Source: Clavelina lepadiformis (taxonomy: Eukaryota; Chordata; Ascidiacea; Aplousobranchia; Clavelinidae). From it: 64,000 bases of DNA. Below the pieces are notes generated by a model. That model searched no databases and was not told the origin of the DNA. It was given only the letters and a program-made list of their open reading frames with translations. Below are positions 43,801-51,702 of this stretch, piece after piece. The position numbers and the translations under genes were made by a program. The DNA lies in the NCBI RefSeq assembly GCF_947623445.1, contig NC_135245.1:19723501-19787500 (forward strand), given 5' to 3'. Within the stretch, counting starts at the first letter, position 1. The number at the start of each line of letters is the position of its first letter.

Positions 43801-45624
43801 GACTTGGTAACGTACAAAAAGGAGTTTTCACACGAAGTTATTCAGAGCAAGTTTCCCAATATTCCAACGATAATTGCAGTGTTTATGAAAGCTAGTTCAT
43901 TAACTCAAATAAGTAACTGGAAAACACATTTCCAAGAATGATGTGGCGGAACTGAAAGTTTAAAAACTCCAATTGTTAACTGGAAAACACATTTCCAAGA
44001 ATGACGTAATGGTATTACAAAAGCCACCCAGGCCGCCACATGTCTACTATAATATGACTAAAATCTCATATTTCAAACTCCTGTTACAGAAATCCAAAAT
44101 CAAAAGTTGAATTTCGGTCTAAAAATTGCTTCTTTTACCAATATTTATGCCTGACTTGCTAGGGTAAATTTTCAGGCCGAAAATAATCAAAAACCCTCTG
44201 TTCCTTTGTAGGTCTAAAAAGCTTTTTATCGCTCTAACAAGAGAAATCATATATTTTGACTTATGTGCCTCCTTAAACCCAATACGTCTTGCTTAGTCAC
44301 CATCAAACCAACAATATAAACGTCGTGCATATACACAGCTTCATCTGAAAAGAAGATTTCAAGCTTTCATACTGAATATAGAAAATGGTTGAGGGGGATT
44401 TTAGAAGTCAAAAGATTTATAAATTGGAAGAAATTCGCTGAAGATCTTGAAATTGATGACAGATTATTAGACGCTGAAGAGAAAGGCACGAAGATAATTG
44501 AACAGCATCTTGAACTATTGTATATGTAAGTGATGAAACACGAAATGGTTGATACTTTTTGTATAATTGACTTTGTGGGTAAACTCTTCATAAATGGTGT
44601 TTGGGTAAACATGATTTTTTATTTATCATGTTTTGAAACTTGGCGCAAACTGACTTCAGGTTATAGTGTTGTTTAAGGTATCATGATCGATTTGGTTTTT
44701 CTTCTGAAGTTCAGACAAAGCTGAAGAACAAGCTTCATTCTCAACCACTAAGAGATATTCCAAGTATGTAATGAATCTATGTGATATTTAATTTTTGATA
44801 TTTGAATTGCATTTAGTTGAAAGCTTTTATGGGTTTAATTGTTAAATAAATGTAATTTGAGGAACTTATCTGATTTAAATTTGTTCAAAGTCTTGTCGCA
44901 AAGAATTTGTCGCAGTTCAAAGACAAATATTTCAATAGCAGACCATTTTCCTTTAATTTCCGGTAGAAAAATTTTCTATTAGTTAATGTGTGATTTCATT
45001 TAATATACTTAGATGACATGCAAAAAGAATTAAAAACCAAAATAAAGGGATTTTTTTCCAATCTTGAGCCAACAAATGCAATTGATGCTGGAAGTTGCAG
45101 TAGCGTCCACTCCGACAATATGCAGAAGAGCAATGGTATCAATGTCATTTTTTGTTGTTGTAACTGTAAAAGTGGAATATTTTAACTTAAGGTGTTTTAA
45201 CACTTCTTGTTACAAAACCTAAATCTTAAATGTTATTTTTTGATTGCCATCCTGATGCTGTTTTAATTTGATTTTCTTGTTGAACGTTGTTTGCTGTGAT
45301 TAAGTCTTCAACGGAAAGCGGAAAACCTTGACAGCTCAAGCTTCTGGGAGTCGGAAGAAACAAAGAATGAGTGGATTCAGATTCCCTTTTACACTGATCC
45401 CTATGAAGAACAATATCTCTCGGTGTGAAGGATGCAAAGCATTTTTTGCAGACCAGCCGTCCAAAGATGGCAAAGTGATCCAGCACTGGGAAACGCGTAA
45501 ATTTAAAAATGAAAATGGTGAATTAGACAAAAATATGGGCAACGCTTATTATCATAACAACCTCAAGTGTGTTCAGAGAAAACACAAGAAATTTACAATG
45601 AAACATTTAAATTCTCACGACTAA
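31845..45624 (+). CDS. Death-domain protein with a Cys/His-rich C-terminus; intron 2 holds the retroelement
   Basis: Six exons join in phase: 31845-32090, 33290-33416, 44339-44525, 44678-44763, 45013-45135 and 45305-45624, giving 362 residues. Exons 1 and 2 encode a death-fold domain: helices around MRLVARAFEFC, MEWKQFAEDFLQLP, IRAIFRKWLENSAEKGTIKN and MISLLKKAKLTGIMERW. Exon 3 repeats the pattern less clearly (FINWKKFAEDLEID, then an acidic helix), suggesting a second, degenerate death-fold unit. The last exon has basic stretches and a compact motif: C-x2-C, then H-W-E, N-A-Y-Y-H, C and K-H, probably metal-binding. I do not recognise the whole architecture. The acceptor of exon 4 (TTTAAG) has a weak pyrimidine tract, so that boundary is the least certain. 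The phase-1 join of exon 2 to exon 3 across the 9.3 kb insertion is intact, so the gene may still work. Death domains usually form homotypic complexes in apoptosis or innate immunity; the role here is unknown. Confidence 0.72.
32091..33289. other. First intron of the death-domain gene
   Basis: AT-rich, with purine-rich ATAATAAAA-type low complexity at 32100-32200 and TATA-rich sequence near 33240-33260. A weak tRNA-like B-box (GGTTTGAATCTC, about 32680) may mark another SINE relic. No gene seen. Confidence 0.4.
33417..34730. other. Second intron of the death-domain gene, part left of the retroelement
   Basis: About 33,590-33,800 is richer in GC and CpG than its surroundings and may be an old insertion, but I find no ends or coding match. 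The rest is AT-rich intron. Confidence 0.35.
34731..35483 (-). repeat. 3' LTR of the retroelement (left copy)
   Basis: 753 bp, starting TGTAGAGGTTGG and ending GGCCGCCACA on the plus strand. It holds a 28-base direct repeat (TAACTGGAAAACACATTTCC...) at about 35357 and 35418, one just before and one just after a short spacer. The short open frames inside occur identically in the other LTR and are not genes. Confidence 0.95.
35484..35512 (-). other. Polypurine tract next to the 3' LTR
   Basis: On the minus strand the bases just before the 3' LTR read GCGGGGGAGGAA, a purine run directly touching the LTR start (TGTGGCGG). This is where plus-strand DNA synthesis is primed in LTR elements. Confidence 0.7.
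35616..35945 (-). CDS. Small ORF downstream of env, gag-like in pattern
   Basis: A 109-residue open frame lies between env and the 3' LTR on the element's coding strand. Its middle, LFLWFQRMEEIFKLVP, followed about 40 residues later by a Tyr-containing basic helix, recalls the N-terminal capsid region of gypsy Gag proteins (the element's own gag has AWISHLEHKFSLYQI at the equivalent place). It is not a copy of the gag at 42 kb. It may be an accessory gene, a captured gag piece from a related element, or chance. An overlapping frame (35783-36178) has no recognisable feature. Confidence 0.4.
   Translation of the reverse strand: MLRPIYRQYRVWGPDITVPILALPAQPTNSADDLFLWFQRMEEIFKLVPQLEFVTKIFSMIAATPAIHSVNLLETLNDKAGRISDKLLLYDQFKLYLHTLLLSEVPSVM
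36480..38417 (-). CDS. env: Env-like glycoprotein of the retroelement
   Basis: A 645-residue frame starting 12 bases after the pol stop, so probably expressed from a spliced RNA. Visible parts: a hydrophobic signal peptide (residues 1 to about 17); a Cys-rich, N-glycosylation-rich outer part; a furin-type site R-L-R-R at 284-287; a helical, glycosylated second part; one long hydrophobic membrane segment at about 548-572; and a Pro/Ser/Arg-rich tail of about 70 residues. This is the layout of retroviral and errantiviral envelope proteins (surface plus transmembrane units). The sequence after the cleavage site is polar, not an obvious fusion peptide. The frame has no stop; whether it functions cannot be judged. 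The family link is by architecture only. Confidence 0.8.
   Translation of the reverse strand: MFVCLLLTCFFLFTSAAQTNLHPDTQKFLLCQRSHSLGLYTFDDDIHCQTQTPFSIHNCSATVFAPDLHLQKIPATVCTSQITSWSTTYFFFGSYQKSANTFDAHPPYNPECSSWNETKVSSHGPLILSNPAAYSTRNAVHYKFVWPTSASGTVTNDFLFHTTIYYDYVTDTMTSSLGSLASCSIERGYCLTGNRMFIWRVPSHINCPPTKPLGTHKMLLHYNSTSLYRVSLPDLGISVHHWRKCSSRAKTCYGDHIHCDNNNFIFRYQQCTELDRLALFRPNRLRRGPSHTQYSQFERLFATFDTQQDDLISEVLTTFNEENKFLHCQLTKLIGTLYKAIGKIFPTEILTTTLGHQTMGSSLGDFMSRAACHSINGTVLPSLAYRNAFSQRPLIKYRDQNGHSQYGQLISDNIVLPGVHLLESYRPARSFVFRVLGHTVLYHNYTLSHEHVQVHQLNLPLSPIHVNYKAPDYEKILNELPDSDSFTDLQSLLSSMSEANLLKEQMRHVMTSLTTTDETMINGSYVADTFAHAAKQTLLLALSQITNPFLSALIFILQLLAMMWALFHTIGFIRSAPHHLQYARSLVSRVRAWRHQQQAPVASPQLPRPLPLPRRSRDEPSPSGSSDDAPPASSSRDDFANTHTL
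38427..41714 (-). CDS. pol: Pol polyprotein: protease, reverse transcriptase, RNase H, integrase
   Basis: About 1095 residues. Protease: active-site motif VDSAAA at 49-54 (usually D-T/S-G-A) and the closing ILGLDFL at 113-119. Reverse transcriptase: LPFGLSGAPRTF near 321-332 and YLDD at 351-354. RNase H: D505, E546, D571, D615. Integrase: zinc finger with H703, H707, C737 and C740, and catalytic D769, D828, E864 with the D-E spacing of 35 residues found in the family. The PR-RT-RH-IN order marks Ty3/gypsy. The frame has no AUG of its own near the start (position 41714 is GTG, just after a TAG), which fits translation as a Gag-Pol fusion by -1 frameshifting at 41684-41690. Confidence 0.93.
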   Translation of the reverse strand: MGKPIPSNKKRVAIDATLTPSVPSIASTIKRGCPLLTVYDHANSIHFYVDSAAATSLLSASLADVSNRKPQTPLFAANSTPITTYGTTQLNVSLHPRFSYPFEFVLADTPFCILGLDFLTAYNFVLDLKAKHLIDVPNQQQYTLEPVESDPVHISILSQIDPVADLLHQFPDLQKPMSAVKPVKHSIVHHIHTTGSPVRARPRRYSPETMQILKKEIDSLLEREIIRYSDSPYGSPALLVPKGSSGNKYRLVVDYKLVNKQTIDSCYPLPFLHSFSDVLYGKTVFSKCDLQAAFHQIKVAPEDVHKTAFVCPLGQFEYTRLPFGLSGAPRTFSRLIGEVVRPLQHLGIFAYLDDIIIGSSNLSEHLEHLKLLFQRLEEFGLTLNLDKSEFNRKSLDYLGHHINSEGIRPTQEKVQAILDYPQPQTCKQLKRYLGIYCYYFRFLKHCSTTLQPLYKLVPNSRSKRAAPLTWNVEAERAFANSKQAIANASTLAFPKLHAPTYLTVDASLTGIGATLEQLQGNQLVPLAFFSRQLNASQRKYSCFDRELLAAYKSIRHFRYFLTGRQFTLRTDHLPLVSSLSKLSEHYSPRQFRQLLFVSEYTTTIEHIKGSANVVADLLSRSQPSAPNINTLSDLPPPLEYEKIAQAQANDPAIQRLRTATTSLKLQDCKLPNNDFTILCDVSTDTERVLVPSSFQRQVFLHLHNLSHPGKKATIKLIKERFIWIGMCKQIATWVQQCPNCQEGKIFRHTKTAPGTFKIPYGRFSDVAIDLIGPLPTSHGYKYILTCIDRYTRFVQAIPIPDATTETVAAYFVNHWCSLVGVPIILTSDRGPCFISSAWAEIMRLLGIQHKLTTAYHPMSNGITERANAEIKRAIKCSDEPERWFHKLGFIVLALRNRYLQDLKCTPAELAFGHTLRLPGGFFSDSKLASAVPTSSYLGAYRDFINDLQFTPTTAHTKFMQSYVHPDLKHCDRVYVRCDHVKRALERPYAGSFPVLERYEKYFVISRHGKPDRVSLDRLKPSYTIDIDAPSPSSSSHQQNFSLQTRHPAPQSVSATSAKQQTTPPTVTAPDSIKPPEVVKTSRTGRKIIPPKRFSD
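41660..42919 (-). CDS. gag: Gag, interrupted by one in-frame UGA
   Basis: Start codon at 42917-42919. The first 336 codons give a polar N-terminus and a capsid-like helical part (about residues 85-200, with TFWKFNPEAWISHLEHKFSL), then an Asn/Gln/Ser/Arg-rich stretch. A UGA at 41909-41911 ends that frame, but the same frame continues for 82 more codons to the TAA at 41660-41662. The continuation carries a Cys/His motif near its end (CYYHARFG, then C-x3-C) like the variant zinc knuckle that closes Gag in many animal gypsy elements. So the UGA separates capsid from nucleic-acid-binding domain: a disabling mutation, a read-through signal or a sequencing error. Confidence 0.82.
41684..41690 (-). 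promoter_or_regulatory. Candidate -1 ribosomal frameshift site between gag and pol
   Basis: On the coding strand the heptamer A-AAA-AAC lies in the gag/pol overlap, with AAA and AAC as gag-frame codons. A one-base slip back continues in the pol frame exactly. This is the classic X-XXY-YYZ retroviral slippery site. The gag frame ends at the TAA at 41660-41662, 21 bases later. I did not fold the downstream sequence to look for a pseudoknot. Confidence 0.75.
43204..43287 (-). other. Primer-binding region with repeated TGGTGACAACCCGACG
   Basis: On the minus strand, four bases after the 5' LTR, the sequence reads TGGTGACAACCCGACG, starting with the TGG expected of a tRNA primer-binding site. The same block recurs about 60 bp further in, with a partly changed copy (TGATGACCCCGACG) between. 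I cannot name the priming tRNA. Confidence 0.6.
43288..44040 (-). repeat. 5' LTR of the retroelement (right copy)
   Basis: 753 bp; I see no difference from 34731-35483. Because the two LTRs of one insertion start identical, this indicates a recent insertion or gene conversion. Confidence 0.95.
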
Positions 45625-46003
45625 ACATCTGTAATGAAATGGTGGTAGGCTATATGGCACCTGAACTTGACAGGTTGACCCACTTCACTACAATGTTTGC
45701 TTGTCGAATTTTTTATTGCGGATGATCATATATGAGTCTCATAAGGTCGTTGTCTGCTTTTCTCAACCTTGGACTTAATTGTTCACCTTAACGAATTATT
45801 GTCTTGTGCAGATGACAACAAAGTTGTCTATCTTGACACTGTACTTCTTCAAATTAAATTCAACAATAGTTACACAGGAATGACAACTGTATGTACTGAT
45901 TATATTGAAGCTTCTTTGAACAAATACATTTAGACAAATCATTGGCACAGCAGCAACAGCATAGACGTCCATTTCACAGCATTGATCTTAGTAGACTTTT
46001 TTG
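45625..46003. other. 3' flank of the death-domain gene
   Basis: Probable 3' untranslated region and spacer up to the first hAT-like element. No further gene seen. Confidence 0.4.
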
Positions 46004-46011
46004 CTTTTAAC

Positions 46012-46893
46012 TAGGGTTAGTTCGGATATCAATAATTTTTACTATCCGGATAACGGATATATCCGTATATTTGGAATTTATCTAACCGGTTAACCGGTTA
46101 GATAACTGCTAAGTGAAACAATCGATTTCACGAGGTTTGCATGAAAAATGGATTGTAAAATCATTACACAGTTTTATTGCAGATCTACGCACACGCGCAG
46201 TACGAGCGAATACGAGAAAAATCACGCAAATTTAATGTTCACTGCTTCTGCAACGCCCTCCTTATAAAGCACTATGCATCATTCAATCATTCATTATGCT
46301 TTCTTTGTGACGTGATACTAAATTTCACTCGTGCATTTTACGAGTACCGTAGTTAAAAGTATAAGACAGGGGTGGACAAACTGCGGCTCTCCGGCATGTT
46401 TTTTGTGGCTCTTCTAGTCGAATCGTAAAATTTCAAAGAAATTGTATAGGCTACCAAGACTACCGTTTATGAACGTTTCTCTCTTTTTCTTTTCCTTATT
46501 TAGGCCAGCATTCATGACAAGTTGTTAATTATTCAAATTTAATGATGTTTTTCGATTGAGGAATGCAGATATGGAAAAATTAAACGATATAACTATTTAT
46601 GACGTCATAAGTTCTTATGACTTGGCTCGTCAGTAAAAATTTAACAACCAAAGTGGCTCTCGGGTTCAAAAAGGTTGCCCACCCCTGGTATAAGACAATA
46701 GAAGTGTGAAAATAGGTTTAATTGCGCTCAGCGTGAGTCAGCCTCTACGTAACAAAGAATGTTCAAACTTATTAAAAAGTGTAAAACGCATTAGCAACGA
46801 TACTCTTTTAACCGGTTAACCGGCAGATTTATATCCGGATATCAGATAGAAAAAAAACCTGCGGTTAACCGCTATCCGGATAATCCAACCCTA
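46012..46893. mobile_element. Non-autonomous hAT-like element E, rich in TTAACCGG, with a second element inside
   Basis: The ends read TAGGGTTAG... and ...CCAACCCTA, and the element is flanked by a perfect 8-bp duplication CTTTTAAC (46004-46011 and 46894-46901), the hAT hallmark. Near both ends are repeats of CCGGATA and the palindrome TTAACCGGTTAACCGG. It encodes nothing recognisable. Element D is inserted inside. Confidence 0.82.
46368..46687. mobile_element. Non-autonomous hAT-like element D nested in element E
   Basis: 320 bp with ends CAGGGGTGGACAA and TTGCCCACCCCTG, flanked by a perfect 8-bp duplication GTATAAGA (46360-46367 and 46688-46695). CAGGGGTGG-type ends are typical of hAT elements. 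It carries a TGACGTCA at 46600. Confidence 0.88.
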
Positions 46894-46901
46894 CTTTTAA
46901 C

Positions 46902-47211
46902 AACTGCGTATATTCAAGCTAATAATTTTATAATGCTCGTCATATAGGCAAGCACGAAATTTTATAACACGAATTAAAACGGTACACAGGAAGTCGTCAA
47001 GACGCAAAGTTATGCTTTGCTGATTCGATGCTCAAAGACGAGAATTTTATAGCGTATACAATCTGTATATTACAATATTACCAATCATCAGGCAATTGTT
47101 TTAATCATGTAATTTTGTACAATTTTCAATTATTGCTTGTTTGTAAATTTGCTTTGAATGATGAATTAGGTGTTGGTATCGCAATAAAGTAAGAATTACT
47201 TTATTGTGCGC
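46902..47211. other. Spacer between two transposon clusters
   Basis: AT-rich, no gene or repeat recognised. Confidence 0.4.
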
Positions 47212-47623
47212 CTTAGAAGTAGGCAATTATTTTTTGACTTGTCCAAAAAAGTCAAAAATTTTTAAAGTTAGGTAAATACATGTCAAAATCATTTACAAAG
47301 TTAAAATCGTTAACAAAGTGCACTGTCGTGGCGTCGAAGAGGTCGCACTGTCAGTGAACTTTTCATTTTACATCTTGAACTTTTCATATTTGTTTTGTGT
47401 CTCTGGCTGCCGTACTACGGGAGAGATGAGTTTGCTTATCAGGCCTGTATGTTGTAACTGTTTTCTATTATACTCATCCTTTGTTGCGTATTTGTCGTTT
47501 CCGTTGCTAATAACTTCATGGTTTTTCGTTCTGTTGTTTGTTGGTTAGGTTCAGCTCTTGCTTCGTTTTTGCTTTAGATAGTCTTGGACCTTTAATTTGC
47601 AGAGCCTTAACTTATGTTATGAG

Positions 47624-48228
47624 TAGGGCGATTATTTTATCACCTAAAAAACGAAAATATTTGACCTAAAAATTAAAAATTTTGACATTAAAAATTTTTT
47701 TTTTGACAAATTTGTACGTATGAAGAACTCAAGTAGTTAAATTACGTATTATTGTACAAAAATTTAAAATTTATTGTAGTAAAGAAGAGCAAAAATCTGA
47801 ACACAGACCTAGCCTATTCTGAAAAGGGAAATGAGCTAATTACAAATCACTGCAAAAAAACTGCAACTAAGACACAACAAAAACTGTTCAATACATTTAT
47901 CTAAACTAAAGATACATGAAGTATCTAAAGCAAAATCGAAGCAAGAGCTGCCGCAAAATGACTTAGGACCTACCAAAATTTTACACGTTTTAAGGGGTGT
48001 TGAGCATCACACCATATCAACTTAAATATTTCACTTAATGGTTTATGATTCACGATAAGTAGACAATGGGCCATTTACAAAAGTATAAAGTAGGCTACAA
48101 GGTGTAAAATGAAAAGTTCACTAACAGTGCAACCTCTACGATACCACGACAATGCAGTTTGTAAACAATTTTTGACCTAACGCTATAAATTTGACCAATT
48201 TTTGACAAGTCAAAAAATAATCGCCCTA
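47624..48228. mobile_element. hAT-like element A, 605 bp
   Basis: Perfect 15-bp inverted ends TAGGGCGATTATTTT / AAAATAATCGCCCTA. Both sides carry GTTATGAG (47616-47623 and 48229-48236), an 8-bp target duplication. It has no coding capacity. Same family as element C but less decayed. Confidence 0.88.
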
Positions 48229-48236
48229 GTTATGAG

Positions 48237-48474
48237 CAATGTTCCCTCTAATTTTTCACGAGTCTGAGCAAACACACTAACTCCCTGAGCGGTCCCTTGG
48301 ACCACTGTGAGCAACATCAGACGAGCCACGTGCGCACCGTGGCCATTATTATGCGTTTATTTTATTTTCAATTCAGGTTGGATTTTTTTCTTGTGCGCAG
48401 CACAGATTTTCTGTGCGCGGAGACCGTGTCAGCAGTGCGCATTTGCGCACGCGCGCAGCTTAGAGGGAACATTG
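48237..48474. mobile_element. hAT-like element B, 238 bp
   Basis: Perfect 15-bp inverted ends CAATGTTCCCTCTAA / TTAGAGGGAACATTG. Flanked by GTTATGAG on both sides (48229-48236 and 48475-48482). The left flank is also the right flank of element A. The interior is GC-rich with GTGCGCA repeats. Non-coding. Confidence 0.88.
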
Positions 48475-51400
48475 GTTATGAGTATCTTAATTTACCTGTT
48501 GAATTATCTGACTATTGTTGCGTACGGTTAGAATACTCTAACCTCTTGTCAGCCGAAAAGTTGTTTATTGTAAGTGCTGTACACTTTCTCAATATTACGC
48601 GTAATCAAGAACATAGTAATACCACTGCTTATAAGATGTCTATTGAGTTGCAAACACCATGACTAGCGTAGAAAGCTCATCTGCGTCTCTCCGTGTGCTC
48701 GCTGATGGAAGTGCGCGCTTAAAAAACGTGGAGCGATGGAAGTAAAAATGGTCGACAAAAAAAACGCAGCATTGAAAACATGTGCAGCGAGGAAAACAAT
48801 GGGAGATACATGGAGTTAAAGCTGACATGTAGATAAATAATCAGTATAAAGTTAAGAAGCGTGCATTTGCAATAAAGATTTCTTATCAGCACAGGTGCTG
48901 GAAACAATCTGGGAACGTACTAAAGGGAGTGACAAGAAGTTATTCAGAGCAAGTTTCCAAATATCAAACGACAGTTAAAGTGTTATCAAAAAACAAGTTC
49001 ATAAATTTCAATCAATAACTAGAAAACATTTCCAAGAAATGATGTAATGGTATTAAAAATGCCACCCAGGCCGCTACAAATTAAGACAAATGTATTAAAC
49101 AGTTTTTGCTGTGTCTTAGCTGCAGTTTTTTGTTAATGATATGCAATGAGCTCATTTCTCTTTTCAGAATAGGCCAGGTCAGTATTCAGGTTTTTTTGCC
49201 ATGTTTTTTAACAGAACTGTTTACTCAGCATTTTAATGATTCGTATGACGAACATTGCTGCTCTTATTACGTCACAATAAAGCAATCGTCATGACTCAGT
49301 ATGTTTAGTAAGTGTTAATACAAAATACAATGTTTCGTGTGACCAACATAAGTCAAGGCTAGGTGGTAGTTGGATGGATTTATACTAAAGTATTTTATTG
49401 CTAAGATCTAGCTGAGTTTTCGCTGTTGTTAAGCTAGGCCTAGTAATGTCAAAAAAAGTTTTCTTTAAGTTAAACTTTATCAAATTTTTTAGTTTTTAGG
49501 TCAAAATTTCTCGATTTTTAGGTCCAAAAATAATTGCCTTACTTACAACATATCCTTTAGTTAGTTGCCAAGGACGGTGCAAAACGGAAAAGACGATGTT
49601 AACTGTCAAATCCAAATAAAAGAAGGTAATTACGATTAATTCATGAATGGGGAGAAAGCGGCAAAGACTTTATTAAAACTGAAATCATTTTCAAAAATTT
49701 TATAAAATCGATGGAAATGCGATGGTTGCGAAGCTGGTAACAAAATATTTTTCATTCTTCGTTTGCAAGTTATCGTCAAAAAGCAGGGAAAAGATATATG
49801 ACGTCACCGAATTGGTTAGATGTGGCGCACATCAGATCAATGCAAAGTAGCTGTTGAAAAGTCGCTTCGACAAACTTTCTAAACGACTTGGTGAAATTTA
49901 CCAAAACGATTCTTAATCCTGACGTCACTAGCGTAGTCACGTGGCTTTATAATGACCCGCATTGACCAATGAGTCTCCATTCTAGAATCTTCGTTGGTGA
50001 GTGTTTTTTCGAAGCCAGGTGCAACCACTGCACGATATAACCAAGATGTGCCGATTTTTCGCGGATTCCGAGTAACGACAGGCTTTGAAATAACTCCCCA
50101 GCTTCTGCGGTCGGAAGATAGCCTATTTTCGACTTATCCTTGAAAGTTGGATTAACAATCCTTATCTTTAGTTGGAATATATTACCTGTTAAATTGCATA
50201 ACATCTAACTATGTTAACGTAGTTTTACAGAAATGGCGCCATAAAATTGTTACACTAAGGTAACCACCAGTCTTTCTACAGAAGCGGGCCTACTCAGTTG
50301 TTCCAAACAAGCTTTGATCTCCCATTTAATTTTGTATGAATGCAGTAGTAGCGCAAGCCTACGTTTATGCGCAGAAACACCCGTCTTCTACCTAAACTAG
50401 CTTGGAAATCACTTTCGGAATAAATTATAGAACCTAATAATATTTTGCCAGGCCTACAAAGTAAGTTTAAAGGTCAGCAAAAACTCCGCTTAGATCAACC
50501 CACTCTATACATGAAAGCAATACTGGTGAGTTGTGGACAATTAGCTTTGTCCGTTCTGTTACTGTGAAGAAGAAAGATGTTATAACTTGTCTTATAACGA
50601 CTTGTAAGCAAAAATAACTAACTTCGCTAGACGGCGCGCTTGAGTTGCCGTGATTGCGCAATAAAGTTCCTGTTTCAGGTGTATTCGTAACACTTTATTC
50701 TAGATTTTGTGTTTTTGAGTTGTTACAAATAACCTGCCGTTTAAATACACCTTAGAATACAATTTCTGATTCCAAATGGCGTCAAGAAGTAGCCTACATC
50801 GTTTGCATCAACATAGCGCATTCACGACGTTCTCCAATTAAATTTTTCCTTGGCCGAGTAATTATTTCCTTGTGTTTTTTCCAACGAGCAAGTAAGAAGA
50901 ATCAATTTTGCTTTATTTACGAATTTGGGCTTTGCTGCTTTCCCCGTTCATTACTTGCTGGTGGAATTGTTATTTTATCACGCTATAATGTTCAGTTTTT
51001 ATTTTTTTGTTCCTCGCAGACAATGACGAAACATAAACCACACAATACAATACATTCAAGTGTTGCGTTACCATAGTAATACAGTATTGCAAACACAGTG
51101 TTTATACTTTGTCTCGCAGAACACCTGAAGAAGCAAGCTTATGTTTTCAAAAGCTCGTGTAGAAAAATCTAAAAATTTTAACTTTCAGAATGCTAAACTA
51201 TATCCTGGTTTTTATTTTAGTGTTTATAGTGTATCTATAAGCATAACGTGAAGCTTGTTATAATGTTTTTATAATACAGGTAATAAAATATAATACAGTT
51301 ATATGCCATAGATACCCTATTAAACACTAGATTGCTCTTCTTATTGTTATTGGGCAACCAAAATTGAAGCCAATTGAAGAGATTTGGCGGCAACGGTAAG

Positions 51401-51504
51401 GGACCCAAACTGGGCTTTGAATACAAATTTGTAAGGCTTGTAAGCTGTTAGGTTGAAAGTTAAATTGTGAGATTTGTTCGTCAATTTTGTAATCTATATA
51501 AAAA

Positions 51505-51702
51505 ATGGATAAAAGGGGAATGCAATGCTGTGCTTACGGTGGTGGAAAAAGGAAAAAGATAGTTAATAGCGCTACAGTAAGCGATAAGTTAATAGACAGA
51601 ATTGCCAGGGAAAGGAGTTCGGATGATGAGGCAAGAAAGAAGATTTGTCATCCAAAAACCTTCCGCTTCTTAACACTTAGGCTTCTTAACATGCCAGTTT
51701 AA
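51505..51702 (+). other. Small ORF of doubtful status
   Basis: 65 codons starting MDKRGMQCCAYGGGKRKK. The paired Cys near a basic start recalls THAP-like or transposon-derived proteins, but the frame runs into a repeated block at about 51664, where it ends. Probably a transposon remnant. Confidence 0.25.

Larger units (their letters stand above)
34731..44040 (-). mobile_element. Ty3/gypsy-class LTR retroelement with an env-like gene, apparently recent
   Basis: A 9310-bp element, read on the minus strand: LTR, primer-binding region, gag, pol, env-like gene, small ORF, polypurine tract, LTR. The LTRs (43288-44040 and 34731-35483) are both 753 bp and look identical by eye, with identical shadow ORFs. 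Ends are TG...CA. The flanks share TGTC (34727-34730 and 44041-44044), or ATGTC if the terminal A is given to the target site, so the target duplication is 4-5 bp. Pol order is protease, reverse transcriptase, RNase H, integrase, as in Ty3/gypsy. Pol and env are uninterrupted; gag has one in-frame stop. It lies antisense to its host gene, inside an intron. Env-bearing gypsy elements are known from insects (errantiviruses) and from the tunicate Oikopleura (Tor elements). Confidence 0.93.
47581..49078 (-). repeat. Old solo LTR of the retroelement family, split by two transposons
   Basis: From about 48483 to 49078 the sequence follows the 753-bp LTR with many differences (GCGTACGGTTAGAAT, AGTGCTGTACACTTTCTCAATATTACGC, ending CCACCCAGGCCGCTACA). 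A short piece left of the insertions (about 47581-47623, GCAGAGCCTTAACTTATG) fits the earlier part of the LTR; its first bases are lost or unrecognisable. No gag or pol lies beside it, so it is a solo LTR or a fragment. Confidence 0.7.
47220..49541. mobile_element. Older hAT-like element C, split by later insertions
   Basis: Left part 47220 to about 47580, right part about 49079-49541. Outer ends TAGGCAATTATTTTT and AAAATAATTGCCTTA; flanking 8-mers CTTAGAAG (47212-47219) and CTTACAAC (49542-49549) agree at six of eight positions, as in an old target duplication. It belongs to the same family as element A: for example AGTGAACTTTTCATTTTACA and GCTCTTGCTTCG are shared with the reverse complement of 47624-48228. 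The gap between its halves holds an LTR, and within that elements A and B. Confidence 0.75.
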
